Shown here: piece by piece, positions 9,628 to 18,487 of the stretch | Layout of the letters: every line of letters begins with the position of its first letter | Numbering within the stretch: the stretch's first letter is position 1 | DNA from: Bacillus norwichensis | GTDB taxonomy: Bacteria > Bacillota > Bacilli > Bacillales > Bacillaceae_C | Length of the DNA: 64,000 bases | Direction of reading: 5' to 3' | NCBI RefSeq assembly: GCF_014836955.1 | Contig: NZ_JACSPV010000017.1 | Location: 22,294-86,293, forward strand | Notes under the pieces: generated by a model | What the model was told of the DNA's origin: nothing | Seen by the model: the letters and a program-made list of their open reading frames with translations, nothing else | The model's database searches: none | Position numbers and translations under genes: made by a program

Positions 9628-9660
9628 GCTCTCGGTATTAATCGGGAGCCTCTCTTTATA
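9628..9660 (+). terminator. probable weak terminator after cheB
   Basis: GCTCTCG / CGGGAGC stem (one G-T pair) with an 8-nt loop and a CT-rich, not uniformly T, tail. It probably separates cheRB from MCP 3 only partly. Confidence 0.5.
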
Positions 9661-9732
9661 AAGAATTTTTTCACTTTTAATTTTGTTTTGAATTATTGAA
9701 TGAATGGGATTTTTTAAAAGGGGGTATAAAGA

Positions 9733-11319
9733 ATGAAGTTTTTCTCAAGATTTTTGAATTTAAAAACATCATTGAAGTTAATATTCGCTTTTATTTTCAT
9801 AGCCTGCATCCAGATAGGTGGCGGTTTTTTCGCAGTCTATAACATGGGGAAACTGAATGAGAACACAGAAAATATGTATGGTGAAAGCCTTCAGCCTATT
9901 CAATATTTGAATGAGACAAGATACCTTTTTCAAGAGTTAAAAGTAAACTGGCGTGATATTTTTATCAGTGTCTCCAATAAAGAGAGGGAGAAGCTTTTGG
10001 AAGATGTCAAAGATGCAAGAACCGAAATCAACCGGAATATTGAGTTATACAGCAGAACATCACTGAATAAAGAGCAGAAAGAATTGCTGAATAGATTTGA
10101 AACAGAATTGGCTCAATACAACCGAGAATATGACAGATCGATAGAAGTCATTATTAAAAATGATACTAAATACTTTAATCAAATGAACTTGAGCAAATTG
10201 CAAATTGAATTGGGGATCATAATCAATAAACTGATAGAAATCAATACTGCTGAAGCAGAAAATGAGAATATGGATTCTGGAAAAACATATACAATGGTGA
10301 AAACAATCACTTTGTTTAATATTACGTTAACTTTTATACTGTGTATCTTTTTTGGATTTCTGATCTCGCGTCTTATTGCTAAACCGCTTAATCGAGTCGT
10401 CCGTCTTGTTGAGAAAGTGGCTGATGGAGATTTGACGGAAACGACTGATATCCAAACAAAGGATGAAATTGGAGTACTGGCACAGTCTGTTAACCGAATG
10501 GTAGCCAACTTAAGGGAAATGATTCAAAAGATATTGAATGCAGCTGAAAATCTGTCGGCATCCTCGGAGCAGGTATCCGCAAACACTGACGAGATTGCCA
10601 GTGCCAGCGCCAATCAGGCGAATGCTGCACAGACGATGAATGAGCTGTTCAGTGAATTGTCGGATACGATTCATTCTGTTGCCAAAAATACGGAACAGGC
10701 GGCTAAACTGGCAAATGAAACCATCACAATTGCGCAGGATGGAGAAGAAGTTGTGCTATCCTCTGTGGAGGGAGCTAATGTTGTCAGTGACCAAATGGCC
10801 AATTTGGAGCAGAATTCAAATAAGATTGGTGAAATTATTGAAGTTATTGACGACATTGCAGATCAGACAAATCTATTAGCATTGAATGCCGCCATTGAAG
10901 CCGCACGTGCCGGGGAGCAAGGAAGGGGTTTCGCCGTTGTGGCTGAGGAGGTTCGAAAGCTTGCTGAAAGAAGTGGAGAGGCAACAAAACAGATTACCTC
11001 AATCATCAAAGAGATGCAAGATAACACGGAGTTGAGTATAACATCAGTGCAAGATGGACTTCTTATTACACAAAAAACTGGCGCGGCCTTTGAACGAATA
11101 ATTAAAATGGTAAAAGATACAGGACATAAAGTGACGGAAATAGCCAGTGCCAGTGAGCAGCAGGCTGCTCAGTCGTCTGAGGTGTTACATTTCATTGAAA
11201 GTATATCTGCGGCAACTGAAGAGGCAAGTGCAAGTAGTGAAGAAACTGCTTCCACTGCTCATTCCTTGACCGAACTGGCAGAAAAATTGAATGTGTCTGT
11301 TTCCAATTTTAAGCTCTAG
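9733..11319 (+). CDS. methyl-accepting chemotaxis protein (MCP 3)
   Basis: Third chemoreceptor of the cluster, 528 aa. It has TM1 at about 14-34, a helical extracellular domain, TM2 at about 192-213, HAMP ([15 protein letters not shown]) and the tip [20 protein letters not shown]. The start ATG follows AAAAGGGGG. The extracellular part resembles that of MCP 2 more than MCP 1 (both have the [18 protein letters not shown] region and a WRD motif). It is followed by a minus-oriented family A repeat and a large terminator hairpin. Confidence 0.95.
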   Translation: MKFFSRFLNLKTSLKLIFAFIFIACIQIGGGFFAVYNMGKLNENTENMYGESLQPIQYLNETRYLFQELKVNWRDIFISVSNKEREKLLEDVKDARTEINRNIELYSRTSLNKEQKELLNRFETELAQYNREYDRSIEVIIKNDTKYFNQMNLSKLQIELGIIINKLIEINTAEAENENMDSGKTYTMVKTITLFNITLTFILCIFFGFLISRLIAKPLNRVVRLVEKVADGDLTETTDIQTKDEIGVLAQSVNRMVANLREMIQKILNAAENLSASSEQVSANTDEIASASANQANAAQTMNELFSELSDTIHSVAKNTEQAAKLANETITIAQDGEEVVLSSVEGANVVSDQMANLEQNSNKIGEIIEVIDDIADQTNLLALNAAIEAARAGEQGRGFAVVAEEVRKLAERSGEATKQITSIIKEMQDNTELSITSVQDGLLITQKTGAAFERIIKMVKDTGHKVTEIASASEQQAAQSSEVLHFIESISAATEEASASSEETASTAHSLTELAEKLNVSVSNFKL

Positions 11320-11321
11320 AT

Positions 11322-11474
11322 CAAACACACCTTGGTGTATTTGCGCCCAGATTTTATCGGGCTCGGCGAGGCATTCGCCGGAGGCTTTAATTTCATTCAG
11401 CCAGGGTTTAAACTAATACGCATTGTGTGTTTATCTCACCACTTACAGAGGTGGAAGATTTCATGAAGTAAAAT
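11322..11474 (-). repeat. dispersed repeat family A, copy A5 (minus orientation)
   Basis: Read on the minus strand it gives the family order: a degenerate start TTTACTTCATGAAAT, then CCACCTCTGTAAGTGGTGAG, TGGCTGAATGAAATTAAAGC, CTCCGGCGAATGCC, CGATAAAATCTGGGCGCAAA and the terminal near-palindrome around ACACCAAGGTGTG. About 40 nt of the right module (the CAGATTTTCAGAGG part) are missing. Confidence 0.75.
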
Positions 11475-11488
11475 ATCCTTATTCAATA

Positions 11489-11549
11489 AAATAAGTGGGA
11501 AATGAAAGAAGGCTTGTTGCAAAAAACAAGTCTTTCTCACTTTATTTTG
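11489..11549 (+). terminator. long-stem terminator after MCP 3
   Basis: Imperfect stem of over 20 bp with outer arms AAATAAGTG and CACTTTATTT, inner arms CTTGTT / AACAAG and a tail TTTATTTTG. Confidence 0.65.
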
Positions 11550-11602
11550 ATAAAATAGATATGATTGTAAAACTCAAATAAAAGACGAAAGAGTTGAAGC
11601 AC

Positions 11603-12673
11603 ATGGAGACACTTAAAATAGCTGTCATTCCGGGGGATGGAATCGGTCCTGAAGTTATTGCAGAAGGAATTAAAGCCCTGCAAAAAGCTGCTCAGTTAGA
11701 TGGAAGGGTTCAATTTGAATTTACCCATTTTCCTTGGGGCTGCGAATATTATCTTGAGCATGGCAGAATGATGGATGAAGATGGAATAGATCGCTTAAAG
11801 GAATTCGACGCCATTTATTTGGGTGCTGTCGGCTATCCTGGTGTTCCTGACCATATATCCCTTTGGGATTTGCTGTTGCGAATCCGGAAAAGCTTTGATC
11901 AATACGTGAATATACGCCCTATTCAGCTTTTGAATGGAGCACCTTGTCTGCTAAAAAACGGCAGCAAGGAAAAAATAGATATGTTGTTTATCCGTGAAAA
12001 TAGCGAAGGTGAATATTCTGGGGCAGGGGACTGGCTCTTTAAAGGGAAGCCTGAAGAAGTGGTTCTTCAGACAGGTGTTTTTTCCAGGAAGGGAACTGAG
12101 CGGATTATTCGCTATGCTTTTGAAACAGCAAAAGAAGCCGGAAAATCAGTAACAAGCATCAGTAAGGCAAACGCACTCAATTATTCTATGGTTTTTTGGG
12201 ATGAAGTGTTTGAAGAGGTTAGCAAAGAGTATCCGGAAATTCAAACGTATTCATATCTGGTTGATGCTGCGGCCATGCATATGATCACTGATCCGGAACG
12301 TTTCGAAGTTGTAGTCACATCGAATCTATTCGGAGATATTTTAACTGATGTCGGCGCTGCACTTGCTGGTGGGATGGGGCTTGCTGCTGGTGCAAATATC
12401 AATCCGGAGAGGGAATACCCTTCCATGTTCGAACCGGTACATGGTTCAGCTCCTGATATCGCTGGAAAGGGAGTTGCCAATCCTCTAGCAACGGTCTGGT
12501 CAGCCAGCCAAATGTTTGACTTTTTCGGCTATAATGATTTGGGAGAGAAGCTTTTGAAAGCGATCGAAATAATTTTGGAAGAAAATAAGGTACTTACCCC
12601 TGATCTAGGAGGAAAAGCCTCTACATCGGAAGTTGGAGATCGCATTTCTGAAATTTTAGATGATCTTTTTTAA
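11603..12673 (+). CDS. ycsA: D-malate/tartrate dehydrogenase (decarboxylating), YcsA/TtuC type
   Basis: Beta-decarboxylating dehydrogenase of the isocitrate/3-isopropylmalate dehydrogenase superfamily, likely NAD-dependent. It contains IAVIPGDGIGPEVIAEG at the N-terminus, the substrate loop LLLRIRKSFDQYVNIRPIQL, the metal-binding and signature region TSNLFGDILTDVGAALAGGMG, and EPVHGSAPDIAGKGVANP for the cofactor. The FDQYVNIRP segment and lack of leu genes nearby favour D-malate/tartrate over 3-isopropylmalate. A TTG three codons earlier (11594) is an alternative start. It is followed after about 45 nt by a flavin reductase. The exact substrate (D-malate or tartrate) is inference. Confidence 0.88.
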   Translation: METLKIAVIPGDGIGPEVIAEGIKALQKAAQLDGRVQFEFTHFPWGCEYYLEHGRMMDEDGIDRLKEFDAIYLGAVGYPGVPDHISLWDLLLRIRKSFDQYVNIRPIQLLNGAPCLLKNGSKEKIDMLFIRENSEGEYSGAGDWLFKGKPEEVVLQTGVFSRKGTERIIRYAFETAKEAGKSVTSISKANALNYSMVFWDEVFEEVSKEYPEIQTYSYLVDAAAMHMITDPERFEVVVTSNLFGDILTDVGAALAGGMGLAAGANINPEREYPSMFEPVHGSAPDIAGKGVANPLATVWSASQMFDFFGYNDLGEKLLKAIEIILEENKVLTPDLGGKASTSEVGDRISEILDDLF

Positions 12674-12717
12674 AAACACTATTGAAGGATATAGGGGAAA
12701 AAGGAGAGAAGAATTAC

Positions 12718-13230
12718 ATGCCAAAAGAAGAAAAACAACAATTATTTAAAGAGGCGCTGGGAAATTATCCAACAGGTGTTACAATCGTGACTGCTGTTGC
12801 AGAGGATGGGACTCCAGTAGGTCTTACTGTTAATTCATTTGCTTCCGTATCATTGGATCCTTTACTTATTTTATGGTCAGTCGACCATCGTGTATCATCC
12901 AAGGATGCTTTTATCAATGGGGAGACGTTTGCAGTACATATTTTGGCTGCGGATCAAGTGGAACTTTGCAAGACGTTTGCCACACCTAATGTCGACCGTT
13001 TTAGCCAATGCAACTGGAACATGTCAGAGCATAATGTGCCTGTTATTGATGGAGCGTTTGCTGTTCTGCAATGCAAGTTGCATCAAGCCGTGGAAGCAGG
13101 TGACCATACAATTATCATTGGAGAAGTGGTGGATATTGCCGTCGAGAAACGCGATCCAATGCTCTATCACAGAAGAAATTTCGGATCTATTCCTGCCCAA
13201 TTTTATACAAACATTGATGAGAAAAAATAA
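12718..13230 (+). CDS. flavin reductase-like FMN-binding protein
   Basis: Small protein of 170 aa of the flavin reductase (DIM6/NTAB, HpaC-like) family, which supplies reduced FMN/FAD to a monooxygenase using NAD(P)H. Typical signature: NYPTGVTIVTAV near the N-terminus, VGLTVNSFASVSLDPLLILW, then CNWN and the C-terminal YHRRNFGSI. The ATG at 12718 is taken as start because AAGGAG lies 11 nt upstream and the family starts close to the NYPTGV segment. It probably shares a transcript with the dehydrogenase upstream. No monooxygenase partner is next to it. Confidence 0.85.
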   Translation: MPKEEKQQLFKEALGNYPTGVTIVTAVAEDGTPVGLTVNSFASVSLDPLLILWSVDHRVSSKDAFINGETFAVHILAADQVELCKTFATPNVDRFSQCNWNMSEHNVPVIDGAFAVLQCKLHQAVEAGDHTIIIGEVVDIAVEKRDPMLYHRRNFGSIPAQFYTNIDEKK

Positions 13231-13317
13231 CGAATATAGGTTGTGAATTAAAACGATAACAATCGTACAAACACTGTTCTAATCAATGCATTATGAATAA
13301 GAAAGGATGATAGGAAG

Positions 13318-14070
13318 ATGGATGTCTTTTTTATAACAGGTGCTTCCAGAGGAATCGGTCTTGCTTTAAGTAAAAAGCTCATAGGTTCAAACAATGTGCT
13401 TGTTTGCACGGCGCGTTCAAAGAATCAAGAGCTTGAGGAGCTTGCAAATGAACAAAATGGCAAACTGGTGTTTCTTGAGTTCGATTTGGCTGAAACCCCT
13501 CGTCTGGAAGAGCTGATGGATGCTATGATTTCTCATGTTCCGGAGTTTCCAAGTTCCATTACGCTCGTCAATAATGCTGGTATGATCGAACCAATTGGCC
13601 ATACAGAGGACAATTCTCAGGCTGCAATTGAAAAGAACATTGCCGTCAACCTGACTGCACCAATGATTTTGACATCTGCCTTTATCCGAAAGCTCAAGGA
13701 AAAGCATGTTCCAAAACGAGTTCTTAATATTTCATCCGGTGCGGGACGTCATGCATATGCTGGCTGGAGCAGTTATTGTGCGAGTAAGGCAGGACTTGAC
13801 CATTACTCCAATACTGTGGCATTGGAACAGAAAAAAGAACCTTTCGGTGTGAAGATCGTGTCTGTTGCTCCAGGTATTATTGATACAGATATGCAAAAAG
13901 AGATACGGGCAACCAACACTCAGAAGTTTGGACTTGTAAAACAGTTTATCGAATATAAAGAAAAGGGACTGCTCAGCACACCAGAGGAGACAGCGTCTAA
14001 GCTTGCAGACCTGATCCAAAGCGATCACTTTTCGGAGTTGGACGTCCTGCTTGATTTGAGCACTATTTAA
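13318..14070 (+). CDS. yueD: short-chain dehydrogenase, YueD (benzil reductase-like)
   Basis: Classical SDR of 250 aa with the nucleotide-binding motif TGASRGIGLALS at residues 7-18, the NNAG motif (LVNNAGMIEP), catalytic Ser in LNISSGAGRHAY and the YCASKAG active-site Tyr/Lys, followed by VAPGIIDTDM. The overall sequence fits Bacillus YueD / sepiapterin-reductase-type benzil reductase, which is NADPH-dependent. The physiological substrate is unknown. It has its own ribosome site (GAAAGGATG) and a clear terminator. Confidence 0.85.
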   Translation: MDVFFITGASRGIGLALSKKLIGSNNVLVCTARSKNQELEELANEQNGKLVFLEFDLAETPRLEELMDAMISHVPEFPSSITLVNNAGMIEPIGHTEDNSQAAIEKNIAVNLTAPMILTSAFIRKLKEKHVPKRVLNISSGAGRHAYAGWSSYCASKAGLDHYSNTVALEQKKEPFGVKIVSVAPGIIDTDMQKEIRATNTQKFGLVKQFIEYKEKGLLSTPEETASKLADLIQSDHFSELDVLLDLSTI

Positions 14071-14090
14071 GCCTTTGCATTGGTATTAAA

Positions 14091-14126
14091 AAATCGCCTG
14101 CATTTATATGTGTGGGCGATTTTTTT
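14091..14126 (+). terminator. terminator of yueD
   Basis: AAATCGCC / GGCGATTT stem followed by a T-run at 14120-14126. Confidence 0.85.
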
Positions 14127-14147
14127 ATGAATAAAGAAAAATATAAG

Positions 14148-14480
14148 TTGTTATGGAAAATTTTATTCAAAGCAAGCTTTATCTTTGTTCAGCTACAACA
14201 TGCAAGGACGTCGCGTTCTGAGCCTGCCTCCGTACAAGAAGTCAATTGTACCACCGAAGCGACTTGAGGCGCCATCGGCCAGCGGCAAGGCTCAGGTCAC
14301 AAGAAGTTCATTCGGGAAAAATATGCTCCTACGGTACAGTTTATTCCCTCGTCTCAAAACTGCATGAAGCTACTCAGGGAATGTAATTGAAATGAGCAGC
14401 TTTGCAGTGGTGGCTGAGGAACTCTCCATCAAAATTTCTCCTGAGCTTGCCGCCTAAGGCCGCATCTATCGTTTTTCTTA
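14148..14480 (+). repeat. dispersed repeat family B copy B1 with nested family D segment
   Basis: Starts with TTGTTATGGAAAA and TTCAGCTACA, contains GGACGTCGCGTTCTGAGCC shared with copies at 29.4 and 60.0 kb, and ends TCGTTTTTCTTATC. Between about 14305 and 14465 lies segment D (TGCTCCTACGG ... GTAATTGAAATGAGCAGCTT ... CTTGCCGCCTAA), also found upstream of the lactate permease. It ends at the stop codon of the squalene cyclase gene on the other strand. Confidence 0.75.
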
Positions 14481-16361
14481 TCATCTATGGAACCTTTTTT
14501 CGTAATTGGAGATTGCAAGCAGAGGGAAAATATATTGATAGCTATGATAATGGATGTAAAAAGATCCTCCCATCCCTTGGCCAACTGGATAATCCCAAGT
14601 CCAATCTTTATGATCATAAGATTGAAGCAAATAGCGGACTCCCGCTTCAATTTCCGGTGTTGGCTGATTTTCTGAGGCAATTAGTGCATCTAAAGCCCAA
14701 GCTGTTTGAGTAATATGGCTTTTTTGCAGCGGCACGTACTTATTTTCAAGGTCGCTATTGCATGATTCACCCCATCCACCATCTTTATTTTGAATTTTTT
14801 TAAGCCAAGAGGCTGCTTTTTGAATACTTTTATGTTGTCGGTCAATTCCTGTTGCGAGCAGCCCGGTCATAGCTGCCCATGTGCCATATATATAACAGAT
14901 TCCCCACCGACCGTACCAGGATCCGTCCTTTTTCTGATCGGCAGTAAGCCATTTCACCCCATCCCTAATCCTCTTACTCGTTATGGGCATGTTTGTATAA
15001 TTACCTAAAAATTCTAGGGTCCTTCCAGTCAAGTCGGCGCTGCTTGCATCTGAAATAAGGAATCTGGCTTTGTCGATAGGAAGCAGATTCATAATCTTTT
15101 TATCAACATTTCTTTCAAAAGCGGGCCACCCGCCGTCATCATTTTGCATAGAAATGACCCAGTTCGTTCCACGATCCCATGATGGGAGTATGGCTGAATT
15201 CTCAGTCACTAATGGCGAAAATGCCCGTAAAGCCGCCGTTGTATCATCAACGTCAGGGTTGAATGTATTGATATCTGAAAATCCCCATCCACCAGGCAAT
15301 ACGCCAGGATTATTGATGACCCAGTCACCATATTTATAATGTTCTCTTTCCAATAAGTACTCATTGGCTGCAATGATTGTCGGGTCTGATGGCGAAAGTC
15401 CTGCATTTTGCAATGTAAAGGAAATTAAAGTGGTATTCCATACATTCGCTGTCGTGTATTGCATGTGTGGATATCCGTCAATCGTACTTTCCATTGCTTT
15501 CAGACCATTAACTGCCTTCAAAATGACTGGATCGTCCTTCTTGTAACCGAGAGACATAAGCGCGAAAATCATCAGAAAAGTGGCGCTGAAATAACTATAA
15601 AATGTACCATCGGATTCAAGGTGGTTGAACATGTATCGTTTTGCCCGCTCGATGGCATATGAACGGACTTGCTGGGGAGCCATTAAGATGCTCTTAATCC
15701 CATGTTCGATGATAGAAAAGATATTTTCAAAGCCGCGCTTTTCCTCCTCCGAAAAAAAATCGTTTGTCCTTTTGACGAAAAGGTCGGAAAGATCAGGGCT
15801 ATTCTTAGTCTTTCTAGTGTATTTTTTTGCAGATAAAATCATAATCGGAGCAAGATTGGCCCTTCCAAATACGGAAAAATCATAAAAATTAATTGGGAAA
15901 GAAAGGGGGAGAAGGATAAGTTCAACTGGTAGCGGAAAGAACGCGGGCCACTTGTATTGTCCAGTCAACGCTAGCATGATTTTTGTGAACATCTCTGTTT
16001 TTTCCATCCCGCCGTTTCTTACTATGAAGCTTTTCGCTATGCGGAGATGGGAGCTGTGCTTTGAATAGAAGCCTGAATACAGCAAGGCATAATAAGCTTC
16101 CACAGTGTAGGATAAATTACCATCTTTTTCATCGTAATAAAGTTTCCAGGAGCCGTTTGCCTCTTGTTTACTAAGAATTCGTTCCGCTAACCTCCGAATC
16201 AAATCTTCATCATTTATTTCCAGAGTCCTTAATAATATGATCATATAGGCATCGGTTTTGACGCCTGTGTCAAAGGGATAATCCCAGGAACCGTCGGCTG
16301 TCTGGTCACCTTTCAGAATTTCTGTAATCTTATGGATCAATTCTTTCGTACTGGTAGCCAT
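14481..16361 (-). CDS. sqhC: squalene-hopene cyclase family protein, sporulenol synthase type
   Basis: Terpene cyclase of 626 aa that cyclises C30/C35 polyprenoids. The catalytic DxDDT motif is D370-V-D-D-T (NPDVDDTTA). Several QW repeats are visible (DGSWDYPF, ANGSWKLYY, DDGGWPAFE, KDGSWYGRWG, KDGGWGES). Length and sequence match Bacillus SqhC, which converts tetraprenyl-beta-curcumene to sporulenol during sporulation, acting as a monotopic membrane protein. GGGAG precedes the ATG. It is divergent from the DUF2515 gene. Tetraprenyl-beta-curcumene synthase (ytpB) is not in this window, so the true substrate remains inference. The stop codon borders a family B/D repeat. Confidence 0.92.
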   Translation of the reverse strand: MATSTKELIHKITEILKGDQTADGSWDYPFDTGVKTDAYMIILLRTLEINDEDLIRRLAERILSKQEANGSWKLYYDEKDGNLSYTVEAYYALLYSGFYSKHSSHLRIAKSFIVRNGGMEKTEMFTKIMLALTGQYKWPAFFPLPVELILLPLSFPINFYDFSVFGRANLAPIMILSAKKYTRKTKNSPDLSDLFVKRTNDFFSEEEKRGFENIFSIIEHGIKSILMAPQQVRSYAIERAKRYMFNHLESDGTFYSYFSATFLMIFALMSLGYKKDDPVILKAVNGLKAMESTIDGYPHMQYTTANVWNTTLISFTLQNAGLSPSDPTIIAANEYLLEREHYKYGDWVINNPGVLPGGWGFSDINTFNPDVDDTTAALRAFSPLVTENSAILPSWDRGTNWVISMQNDDGGWPAFERNVDKKIMNLLPIDKARFLISDASSADLTGRTLEFLGNYTNMPITSKRIRDGVKWLTADQKKDGSWYGRWGICYIYGTWAAMTGLLATGIDRQHKSIQKAASWLKKIQNKDGGWGESCNSDLENKYVPLQKSHITQTAWALDALIASENQPTPEIEAGVRYLLQSYDHKDWTWDYPVGQGMGGSFYIHYHSYQYIFPLLAISNYEKRFHR

Positions 16362-16499
16362 ATTGAATCATCTCCCTGACAAATATTTATTCAAGAACGG
16401 TGAAAGAATTCTTGGCGGGGGTGAGGAAAGATTTTCTTTTGCAAAAAGAAGAAAAAAACAGAGCCGCTTTCTCACCAACTCCACGAAATAAAGGGGAAA

Positions 16500-17564
16500 T
16501 TGAAGAAAAGTTTGCGAAATCCCTGCCAACTGAAGATCGAACATGTATCAGAAAAGGATCAAATGATTGTTGGACAAATCAGACAGACAACGAAAATGCT
16601 GAATAGTAACAATGTTACAAGGACAAAAGCGTATCTTGATTTTTATCTGCGATACCCGGAAATTCATTGGGCGTTCCTGGGACATCTTGTTTCAAGAAAC
16701 GGCGGATGGAACATGACTGATTTGAAAGGTGATTTACTTTCAAGACTGATGAGTGAAAAAAAACAGGAAGAATTCTTCGAATTTCTGGAACGCGGCAACT
16801 GGCTGATTTTTCAGGATGCATTTCCACAATTTTTACTTTATGAAGAGAGTCTAAGACAGGGGCGAAGCTTGTTCTATCTCCTACCTTGTTTGGACATATC
16901 CAGGTTTATGGAGGTGATTTGGAACGATTTTTGGCTGCGGAGAGATTCTTATATATTGGCTATGGCGCAAGTTGTGAATGAACAAAGCTATTTGGAAGCG
17001 AGAATGATTCAGAATCCCTTTTATAAGGAAAAAGTTCTTCATACGCTGGAGTTTGTTTTACAGGATCTACTTTCATTTAATCAAATATTATTTCCATCAG
17101 GTGGAGAAAAGACTGTACTAACAGGCATGACGATTCATCAATTTGGATCATTGCACGAGCGGATTGTCCTTGGAAGAAAATTGTATCAATTGCTTTTTAA
17201 ACGACACAAGGAAATCTTAGGCTGGTGCCTGTCTCATGTTCATTCAGGGTCCAGAAAGGACTACTGGCCGCATATATTTAATGATGTCAACGAGGGAGTG
17301 CCTGGTCCGCTTCAAATTCGAAGACTCAAAAATTGCCGTTTGATCAAAGGCTCACCCAAATTATTTAGTCCTTTGCTTGAACATGTATGGCCAAATATGA
17401 GGCATCGTCCTGCTGAATCCGGTGACTGGTTTGATGATCCTGATGTTGTCGTCTATTTAAAAAAGATTGATGAAGTGATAGATGGAGAAATAACAGGTGA
17501 TTATTGTGAAACCCTTCAGAATCTCGAACTTGCAGTTCTTGCGAAAAAAGCAGTATTTATATAG
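16500..17564 (+). CDS. yppC: DUF2515 family protein (YppC-like)
   Basis: Unknown function; conserved in Bacillaceae. The protein carries the family hallmark NVTRTKAYLDFYLRYPEIHWAFLGHLVSRNGGWNMTDLKG, read in two adjoining parts, plus a long helical body with many Trp and aromatic residues. No signal peptide or membrane segments are evident. The start is uncertain: a TTG at 16500 lies directly behind AAGGGGAAA, while the first ATG is at 16563, just before the conserved region. Divergent from sqhC. The downstream membrane gene overlaps its end by 68 nt. Confidence 0.8.
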   Translation: MKKSLRNPCQLKIEHVSEKDQMIVGQIRQTTKMLNSNNVTRTKAYLDFYLRYPEIHWAFLGHLVSRNGGWNMTDLKGDLLSRLMSEKKQEEFFEFLERGNWLIFQDAFPQFLLYEESLRQGRSLFYLLPCLDISRFMEVIWNDFWLRRDSYILAMAQVVNEQSYLEARMIQNPFYKEKVLHTLEFVLQDLLSFNQILFPSGGEKTVLTGMTIHQFGSLHERIVLGRKLYQLLFKRHKEILGWCLSHVHSGSRKDYWPHIFNDVNEGVPGPLQIRRLKNCRLIKGSPKLFSPLLEHVWPNMRHRPAESGDWFDDPDVVVYLKKIDEVIDGEITGDYCETLQNLELAVLAKKAVFI

Positions 17565-17949
17565 AAATCCTGGCAGCTTTCCGGCTATTGTATTCGCCAT
17601 GCTTGTAGGGACTTATCTGGACTTATTTTTCACCGGGATAGGTATGTATTCGTTTCCGATCCGTCCGTTTGCCGACGTTTTTGACATTCATATCGTTTTC
17701 AATCTTGTAGGGCTGCCTATCCTTATCTGGTTTTTTTTATGGGGGGGAAGCAGAATGTCTAAGGGAGGTAGGAGCGTTTTAATCATTTTTTTGAGTCTGG
17801 CTGGCCCTGTGCTGGAGGTTTTTTCAGAATCAAAAGGTTTATTCTTACATTCAGAAGAGTGGAAGCACTGGTATTCTTTTGTGGGGTATTTCCTATTTTT
17901 GTTATCGGTTTGGGTTATCTTCACGAAGACAAACGGACAAAAGAGTTGA
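17497..17949 (+). CDS. CBO0543-like integral membrane protein
   Basis: Hydrophobic protein of 150 aa with about four membrane segments (around residues 28-48, 63-83, 92-110 and 127-145). It resembles the CBO0543-type small membrane proteins of Firmicutes, of unknown function. The proposed GTG start lies inside the end of yppC, 9 nt behind GGAG; a later ATG at about 17599 would cut the first membrane segment. The overlap suggests translational coupling to yppC. The RDD gene follows 52 nt later. Confidence 0.65.
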   Translation: MIIVKPFRISNLQFLRKKQYLYRNPGSFPAIVFAMLVGTYLDLFFTGIGMYSFPIRPFADVFDIHIVFNLVGLPILIWFFLWGGSRMSKGGRSVLIIFLSLAGPVLEVFSESKGLFLHSEEWKHWYSFVGYFLFLLSVWVIFTKTNGQKS

Positions 17950-18001
17950 TAGGACGTTTGAAATTAGTAGGATATATTTTTTTCAAAAGGGGGAGAGGCG
18001 C

Positions 18002-18412
18002 ATGATTCAACACCCGGGCGGGTTTTGGAGAAGGTTGTTAGGAAATTTGTTGGATGCCATCATTATCGGAATTCCAATTGGTATATTAGGATATATTTTG
18101 ACAGGTGATACAGAAGGCAATTTTTTTACTAAATTGCTGAACTACCTATATTATTTAATTGTTCCGGTAGTTTGGTTGGGATATACAGTCGGCAAGAGAA
18201 TCGTAGGTGTCCGCATTGTAAAGGTTGACGGTGGAAAAGTAGGACTAGGGGCGATGTTCCTTCGAACTTTCGTGTCGGGCTTGGTCTATGTTGCGACATT
18301 GGGCATGGGGTTAATCGTCAGTGCTTTTATGGTGGGGTTACGCGAGGATAAAAGGGCGATACATGACTTGATCGCTGGCACTTATGTTACTACGGATAGC
18401 CACCAGCTATAG
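18002..18412 (+). CDS. RDD family membrane protein
   Basis: Small membrane protein of 136 aa with the RDD domain: GFWRRLLGNLLDAIIIGIPI has the first conserved Arg/Asp pair, a second membrane helix follows, then VGKRIVGVRIV and the C-terminal HDLIAGTYV. RDD proteins have been linked to ion exchange in some bacteria, but the role here is unknown. The ATG at 18002 follows AAGGGGGAGAGG, which decides the start; an upstream in-frame stretch without ribosome site is ignored. Confidence 0.85.
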   Translation: MIQHPGGFWRRLLGNLLDAIIIGIPIGILGYILTGDTEGNFFTKLLNYLYYLIVPVVWLGYTVGKRIVGVRIVKVDGGKVGLGAMFLRTFVSGLVYVATLGMGLIVSAFMVGLREDKRAIHDLIAGTYVTTDSHQL

Positions 18413-18487
18413 AATCTAAGCGGGAATTCCCCTCTCTGTGATACAATATGATTAATTTTAGATTTGTTCGGCAATGAGGGGGATTCA

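Noticed and set aside
11594..12673. 3-isopropylmalate dehydrogenase (LeuB).
   Set aside because: Start and substrate-loop sequence (FDQYVNIRPIQLL) and the lack of leu genes favour the tartrate/D-malate type.
12839..13246. Plus-strand open frame of 135 codons in another frame over the flavin reductase gene.
   Set aside because: The overlapped frame has the full family signature; this one has none.
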